From positions 310,001 to 374,000 of the forward strand of contig NZ_VLKN01000002.1 in the NCBI RefSeq assembly GCF_007830035.1: a stretch of 64,000 nt of DNA, in the 5' to 3' direction. The notes beneath the pieces are model-generated. The model was not told the origin of the DNA and searched no databases. It was given only the letters and a program-made list of their open reading frames with translations. This DNA is from Luteimonas cucumeris (lineage in GTDB: Bacteria > Pseudomonadota > Gammaproteobacteria > Xanthomonadales > Xanthomonadaceae). A program made the position numbers and the translations under genes. Position 1 is the first letter of the stretch; each line of letters starts with the position of its first letter. This document shows positions 60,164 to 64,000 of this stretch, piece by piece.

Positions 60164-60871
60164 TTAGCGCTTGGATCTCAGGATTGAGTCGAGACTGTCA
60201 TCGGGCAGGACTTCCGAGTCCTTGGACGCCCTGACAGCGGTTAGATCGGGCGGAACAGCGTCCGCGGCCTTCTGCTTGGCAGCTTCCTTATCGGCGTACT
60301 CCTTCTCGATCTTGGCTCGCACTTCGGCTTCGATCTTTGAGCGGTACGCGTCCGGGTCTTGCATCTGCTTCAGTTCGCGCAGTTGCTTGCCAAGCTTGTA
60401 GGCGGCCTTTGCGGGATTGGGCGAGTTGAAGATTTGCGGGATGACGGAGTGGTTTTCCTCCGCATAGGCCTGCACCTCTTCGAACACCTCGTCGTAGTCT
60501 GGATACGTCTCGCGCGCCTGATCCTCCAGTGCGGCATACATGGTTTGCGTCATGTCCTGCCGAACTTGCTGGATCGTTTGCTGTACGTACTGCTCGGGCT
60601 GCTCGTGGAACGCAGGCGGCATCGGCTGCTGCCTGAGGGCTGCCATCTCCCTTTCGAGTTTCTGGCGCTTGTCCCGTTCCGCCTTGAGAGCGGCCAACGG
60701 CACACGATCATCAACAGGGGGCGCGGGCGTCGGCTCCGCGATTGCCGGGGTTTCCGGCGGTTTATCGACCGTTTCCACCACCTCTTCGGCCACTTCCGGG
60801 ATAGGCTCCGGGGCAACTTCTTCGGGGGCTTCGTTCTGCAGAAAATCGTAGTCGGGTTCGCTCATTTGCAT
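60164..60871 (-). CDS. Capsid scaffolding protein
   Basis: A 235-residue acidic and helical protein: a Pro/Glu-rich start (EAPEEVAPEPIPEVAEEVVE) then a charged coiled coil (LAALKAERDKRQKLEREMA), AYKLGKQLRELKQMQDP and a basic end (SILRSKR) that resembles scaffold C-termini binding the coat. Position between portal and capsid fits. AAGGAAG before the start serves either ATG 60871 or 60865. It is not expected in the mature virion. Confidence 0.82.
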   Translation of the reverse strand: MQMSEPDYDFLQNEAPEEVAPEPIPEVAEEVVETVDKPPETPAIAEPTPAPPVDDRVPLAALKAERDKRQKLEREMAALRQQPMPPAFHEQPEQYVQQTIQQVRQDMTQTMYAALEDQARETYPDYDEVFEEVQAYAEENHSVIPQIFNSPNPAKAAYKLGKQLRELKQMQDPDAYRSKIEAEVRAKIEKEYADKEAAKQKAADAVPPDLTAVRASKDSEVLPDDSLDSILRSKR

Positions 60872-60965
60872 CGCTTCCTTGCTCGACCGTTCGCCGTCGT
60901 CGCGTCTCGCCCCAATCCGTGGGCGTCCGTAGCCGCTACCTGCGGCCAAAGATCGGGCAATAAAA

Positions 60966-60985
60966 AAGCCGCCCTAGGGCGGCTT
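60966..60985 (-). terminator. Rho-independent terminator of terL-portal
   Basis: The perfect stem AAGCCGCCC/GGGCGGCTT followed on the minus strand by a run of T begins three bases past the portal stop. The scaffold-capsid pair downstream therefore probably has its own promoter between 60872 and 60960. Confidence 0.88.
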
Positions 60986-60987
60986 GT

Positions 60988-62886
60988 TCACTGCGCTTGA
61001 TTCGGTTGTTCGTTTGCTGGCTCGGGCTTCAGCGCAGCCATGCGAGCTGTCTCGGCCTCGTACTGGCGCAGTTCAAATTCCCGCCCCTTGGCCGCCTGCT
61101 CCATCTCCCACTGCAGTTGAGCAAGCTGCATCTCGGCACGCTCACGGGCCAGATTGGCTTCTGCCACCTGGATGTCCGCCTGCGCCTTGCTGAGAATGGA
61201 CTGCGCCTTCTCCTGCTCCTGCCCGGCCTTCTGCTCGGCCTCCTGCAACTGCTGCTGGCACTGCTCCAACGCCTGCTGCATCTCCTGCATCTGCTGTTGA
61301 ACCTGCGGAGGGATGCCGCCCTGCTCCATCTCTTCCAGAATCTTGTCCTTGTTGCGCAGGCTCGATGCCTCGATCACCGCGCGGGACGAAATGGACTGCG
61401 GGTCAGCCTTCTTCAGCTCGACCAACTGTTCGAACTGCTCGGACTGGATCGTGACGCTGTCCGGGCCGTCCTCCAGGATCAGGTCGATATCCAACTCGCT
61501 CAACTGGTTGTCCACCTGCCCCGTGGGCTGGCCCAACTCATCCAGCACCGGCTTGTTGATCGCCACCCATTTCAGGTTGCGCTCGTCATCGGTGACGCGA
61601 ATCCAGCGCTCTTCCGTCCAGTACTGCCGGACCCGATGCCACACGGCCCTGTAGACGCGCCACGACCAATCGCGCAGTGCGTCGAAGGCGATGGCCTGCT
61701 CTGCCAGCCCGGCCTGCGTGAGTGCTTCTACGGCCCTTCCTGACGGCGCCTTCAAATCCCCCTCCAGCGCCGGGTTCACGCCACTGGCATCAATCTCGGC
61801 CTTGGCCTCCTGCAGCAGCATGAACTGCCCCTGCACCAGCCCCGGCTCGTCCACGAACTCAAAGCGCATGGTTGGAGCGACTTCCAGATAGCCGTCCGGA
61901 CGAGCCGCCTCGCGCCGCGCCTGCTCCACGTCCAGCACCGCGCCCTGCTCAGCAATGATCTTCTTGCTGTTAAGCAGGTGCAGCGCCTTGGAGCGACGCT
62001 TGTTGATTTCGTCTTGCGGCGAAATCATCGTGCGCACCGCGCCGTAGCGATTGTTGTCGCGGTCTACATACGCAGATACCGCAATCAGGTCGCACTCGGG
62101 ATTGCCGTCCTCGTCCAGATAGGGCGACTCCTGCGGGTCTCGCAGGAAACCGCCCTTGCAGACAATGGCCGTCATCCAGACGCCCTTCTCGCGCCAGCGG
62201 TGCTGAAGCACCCGCACGCGCTTACGCTTCTTGTCCGACCATGCGAACCGTGGACGGTCGTCGTAGGTCTCGCCCTCGGTCTCCGAATCGACGTAGCAGC
62301 CCCGCAGCACGTCCTCCTTGCCGGAGAACTGCGACAAGGCGTCCGCCTCGTCCATCCACAGCACCACGCCCTTGTAGCCGGCGTCGCTGAAGTCACGACG
62401 GCGGCTGTGCGGGTCGTAATAGAACCGGTCCCACGGCACGGCCGTTAGCCTCACATCCATCTGTCCATCGCTGGATTTGGCCGCCGTTACCGTAGCGGCG
62501 CCGATGCCCTCAATGAACATGTTCTCGGCCGCCTCGGAACGGATCATCGAGAACCGGTTCTGATCGCAAACGAAGCGGATGGCGTCAGTAACGCTATCGG
62601 CCTCCTGCTCATGCTTGGGCGTGCGCGGGTAGGCCTTCGGATCGGTGCGCTGGCGCTTCTCAAAGCCCAGCAGCGCGTCGACCTTGGGCTTGATCCGATT
62701 GGAGATAACCGGCGGCTGCTTGCGCTGGGCGAGCGTAGCCAGCTCTTCCTGCGTCAACTGCTTGTTGTCGTAGTAATCCCGATCGCGCTCAGCCTCCCGG
62801 CGCGCCTCCTGAGTCTCGTCGAAGGACTCCTCAAACTGACGCAGTAGCTTGCCGTGATCTGGGCCTTCCTTGGCCTTGTCGGTCAT
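60988..62886 (-). CDS. P22-type portal protein
   Basis: A 632-residue portal of the P22 gp1 class (DUF/Pfam P22_portal). Typical features are the N-terminal DRDYYDNKQLTQEELATLAQR and QPPVISNRIKPKVDALLG (residues 37-75), then YVDRDNNRYGAVRTMISPQDEINKRRSKALH (about 270-300). The C-terminal 110 residues are a Glu/Gln-rich coiled coil (QQMQEMQQALEQCQQQLQEA), comparable with the barrel helix of P22 portal. The start overlaps the terminase stop by four bases. It forms the dodecameric DNA channel. Confidence 0.9.
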   Translation of the reverse strand: MTDKAKEGPDHGKLLRQFEESFDETQEARREAERDRDYYDNKQLTQEELATLAQRKQPPVISNRIKPKVDALLGFEKRQRTDPKAYPRTPKHEQEADSVTDAIRFVCDQNRFSMIRSEAAENMFIEGIGAATVTAAKSSDGQMDVRLTAVPWDRFYYDPHSRRRDFSDAGYKGVVLWMDEADALSQFSGKEDVLRGCYVDSETEGETYDDRPRFAWSDKKRKRVRVLQHRWREKGVWMTAIVCKGGFLRDPQESPYLDEDGNPECDLIAVSAYVDRDNNRYGAVRTMISPQDEINKRRSKALHLLNSKKIIAEQGAVLDVEQARREAARPDGYLEVAPTMRFEFVDEPGLVQGQFMLLQEAKAEIDASGVNPALEGDLKAPSGRAVEALTQAGLAEQAIAFDALRDWSWRVYRAVWHRVRQYWTEERWIRVTDDERNLKWVAINKPVLDELGQPTGQVDNQLSELDIDLILEDGPDSVTIQSEQFEQLVELKKADPQSISSRAVIEASSLRNKDKILEEMEQGGIPPQVQQQMQEMQQALEQCQQQLQEAEQKAGQEQEKAQSILSKAQADIQVAEANLARERAEMQLAQLQWEMEQAAKGREFELRQYEAETARMAALKPEPANEQPNQAQ

Positions 62887-64000
62887 GCGGTTTTCCAGTT
62901 CTCGGTAGGCGCTTGGTTAAAGCCGTAGTCTCGGCGCGGGCGGGCCTGCGGCATCTTGGCTGCAGGCGTATTCCACGCCTTGTCCATATAGCGACCGAAC
63001 AGGCCGCACGTATCGACCGCATCGTCATGCTTGGCGGCGGGGAACTTGAGCAGTTGGTCAATGACCCGCTCTGCCCACACCGTCTCTGGGAACTGCACCT
63101 GCCCCTGCGCACACATCGCCTGGAATGCGCGGGCGTTGACAGCCTTATCGGCCCCGCCGTGACTCAGCCAGTCGGCAGCGGTGAATATCCGGCGCTCTCG
63201 CATTGTGCGAGCGAGCAGCGGCTCGATAGCCCGCCTGATCGGCCCCGTCTCGCCCACAAACCACATCGGCTTGTATTGGCGAACAAGGTCAAGCAGCGCA
63301 TTGATCCATACGTCCGCAGACGCTTGGCCGCTCCACCAGTCCAGCGCGTAGAACTTGCCGTCTCCGAAGCCCCACACACCAAGCTCTGTGAAGTCGCCGC
63401 CACCGTCCGTGACCGCGAAGTCGCCCGTGATAATGGTCCTGAGCCCTTCCGGCGCCGTCTCGTAACGGTCCCGGAACCACTCGCGTTTGAAGAACGTGCC
63501 GTCATCGGCGGTTGGCTGCTGCTGATACAGCGCCAGCCAGTCCCGAGGGCCGACCGCAGCCTTGATTGCCTGCAACTCAGCCAGCGGATACCACTCAGGC
63601 CACAACGCGTGGCCGGTGTCTGAGATGGCCGGAAGGGTCACGACCTCCCACTGCTCGCCGCCCGTCTCCTGTGCCGCCAGCAGGCGCCCGGCAAGGTCGT
63701 CCTCATGCCAGCGTGTCAGCACCAGCACAATGGCGCCGCCGGGCATAAGGCGCGTGCGCAGCGTGGACGTGTACCACTTCCACACCGTTTCCCGCACCAC
63801 GTCAGAATCTGCGTCCTGCCGGTTCTTGATCGGGTCGTCAATCAGCGCCAGATGAGCGCCACGGCCGGTGATGGGGCCACCTACGCCTACCGCGACATAC
63901 ACGCCGCCATCAGTCGTATGCCAGCGGCCCTTAGCCTTACTGTCCTCTGCCAGCTTCACGCCCGGGAACAGGGCTTGGTATTCCTCGCTCGCAACAATGC
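62883..64000 (-). CDS. Phage terminase large subunit (partial, 5' end beyond the window)
   Basis: The frame is open to the right edge: upstream of the GTG at 63959 it reads IVASEEYQALFPGVKLAED, matching terminase text, so the gene starts outside. Visible parts are the ATPase Walker B region (GAHLALIDDPIKNRQDAD), the coupling motif VLTRWHEDDLAGRLL, and the RNase-H-like nuclease (TGDFAVTDGGGDFTELGVWG as first acidic strand, a second near FVGETGP, and KHDDAVDTCG at the end). It packages DNA into the head and cuts it. The portal gene overlaps its stop. Confidence 0.93.
   Translation of the reverse strand, partial: IVASEEYQALFPGVKLAEDSKAKGRWHTTDGGVYVAVGVGGPITGRGAHLALIDDPIKNRQDADSDVVRETVWKWYTSTLRTRLMPGGAIVLVLTRWHEDDLAGRLLAAQETGGEQWEVVTLPAISDTGHALWPEWYPLAELQAIKAAVGPRDWLALYQQQPTADDGTFFKREWFRDRYETAPEGLRTIITGDFAVTDGGGDFTELGVWGFGDGKFYALDWWSGQASADVWINALLDLVRQYKPMWFVGETGPIRRAIEPLLARTMRERRIFTAADWLSHGGADKAVNARAFQAMCAQGQVQFPETVWAERVIDQLLKFPAAKHDDAVDTCGLFGRYMDKAWNTPAAKMPQARPRRDYGFNQAPTENWKTA

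Larger units (their letters stand above)
48693..64000. mobile_element. Podovirus-like prophage, left part (continues past the right edge)
   Basis: From the tRNA-end fragment to the window edge all recognisable genes are phage virion genes. The order in transcription direction (minus) is terL, portal, scaffold, capsid, gp4-like, gp10-like, two appendage proteins, dioxygenase-like, three ejection proteins, tailspike. At least six neighbouring pairs overlap by 1-4 bases. No integrase, repressor, replication, holin or endolysin gene is visible, so the early region must be on the far side. No frameshifts were seen in the late genes, so the virion module may be functional. Confidence 0.92.

Overview
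The window looks like chromosomal DNA of a gamma-proteobacterium of the family Xanthomonadaceae (Lysobacter/Luteimonas/Pseudoxanthomonas-like). This is inferred from high-GC codon use, the block lexA-recA-recX-alaS-csrA-tRNA-Ser-tRNA-Arg, a LexA operator of the xanthomonad TTAGTAGTAATACTACTAA type directly upstream of lexA, and many short dispersed palindromes of the kind common in this family. No genus can be fixed from the sequence alone.

Region 1 (1-13903) is the right part of a type VI secretion (T6SS) locus that continues off the left edge: a thiolase-fold-like protein (partial), tssM, tagF and an OmpA-domain lipid/peptidoglycan anchor on the + strand; tssA on the - strand; then, divergent from tssA, an effector cassette: vgrG spike, DUF4123 loading adaptor, a DUF3304-like lipoprotein (candidate immunity protein) and a DUF2235/Tle1-type phospholipase effector. 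The last three genes are tightly packed.

Region 2 (14000-20700) is the housekeeping and SOS block, all on the - strand: two tRNAs, csrA, alaS, recX, recA, lexA with its operator, and the nicotinamide-nucleotide amidase pncC. Region 3 (20800-32250) holds a TonB-dependent receptor divergent from mutS (which carries an in-frame repeat insertion just before its ATPase), a DUF937 protein, katG with a possible OxyR half-site, hslR, a MATE exporter and a secreted protein of unknown function. Region 4 (32300-38800) is the rpsP-rimM-trmD-rplS operon, a nitronate monooxygenase, a VIT-family transporter, ffh and its usual neighbour ypjD. Region 5 (38950-45270) is an S41-like peptidase and a complete drug-efflux operon: MarR repressor with a perfect palindromic operator, a NodT-type outer membrane channel, an EmrA adaptor and an EmrB pump. 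Region 6 (45450-48600) holds a tiny secreted protein with a mirror-symmetric cysteine pattern, radA and a sorbosone-dehydrogenase-like protein.

Region 7 (48690-64000) is a prophage cut by the right edge. Its left end is a 20-bp copy of a tRNA 3' end (attachment site). The visible genes, nearly all on the - strand and many start/stop-coupled, are the virion module of a short-tailed (podovirus-like) phage. In transcription order they are: large terminase, P22-type portal, scaffold, N4-gp56/DUF4043-type capsid, gp4-like and gp10-like tail-hub factors, two appendage proteins, a DUF6445 Fe(II)/2-oxoglutarate-dioxygenase-like protein, three DNA-ejection proteins (one with an embedded M15 murein-peptidase motif) and a pectate-lyase-fold tailspike. 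Integrase, repressor, replication and lysis genes are not visible and should lie beyond 64000.

The intergenic spaces are short (none above 300 bp lacks a gene) and several are filled by palindromic repeats of at least five different sequence types, often abutting or overlapping stop codons.
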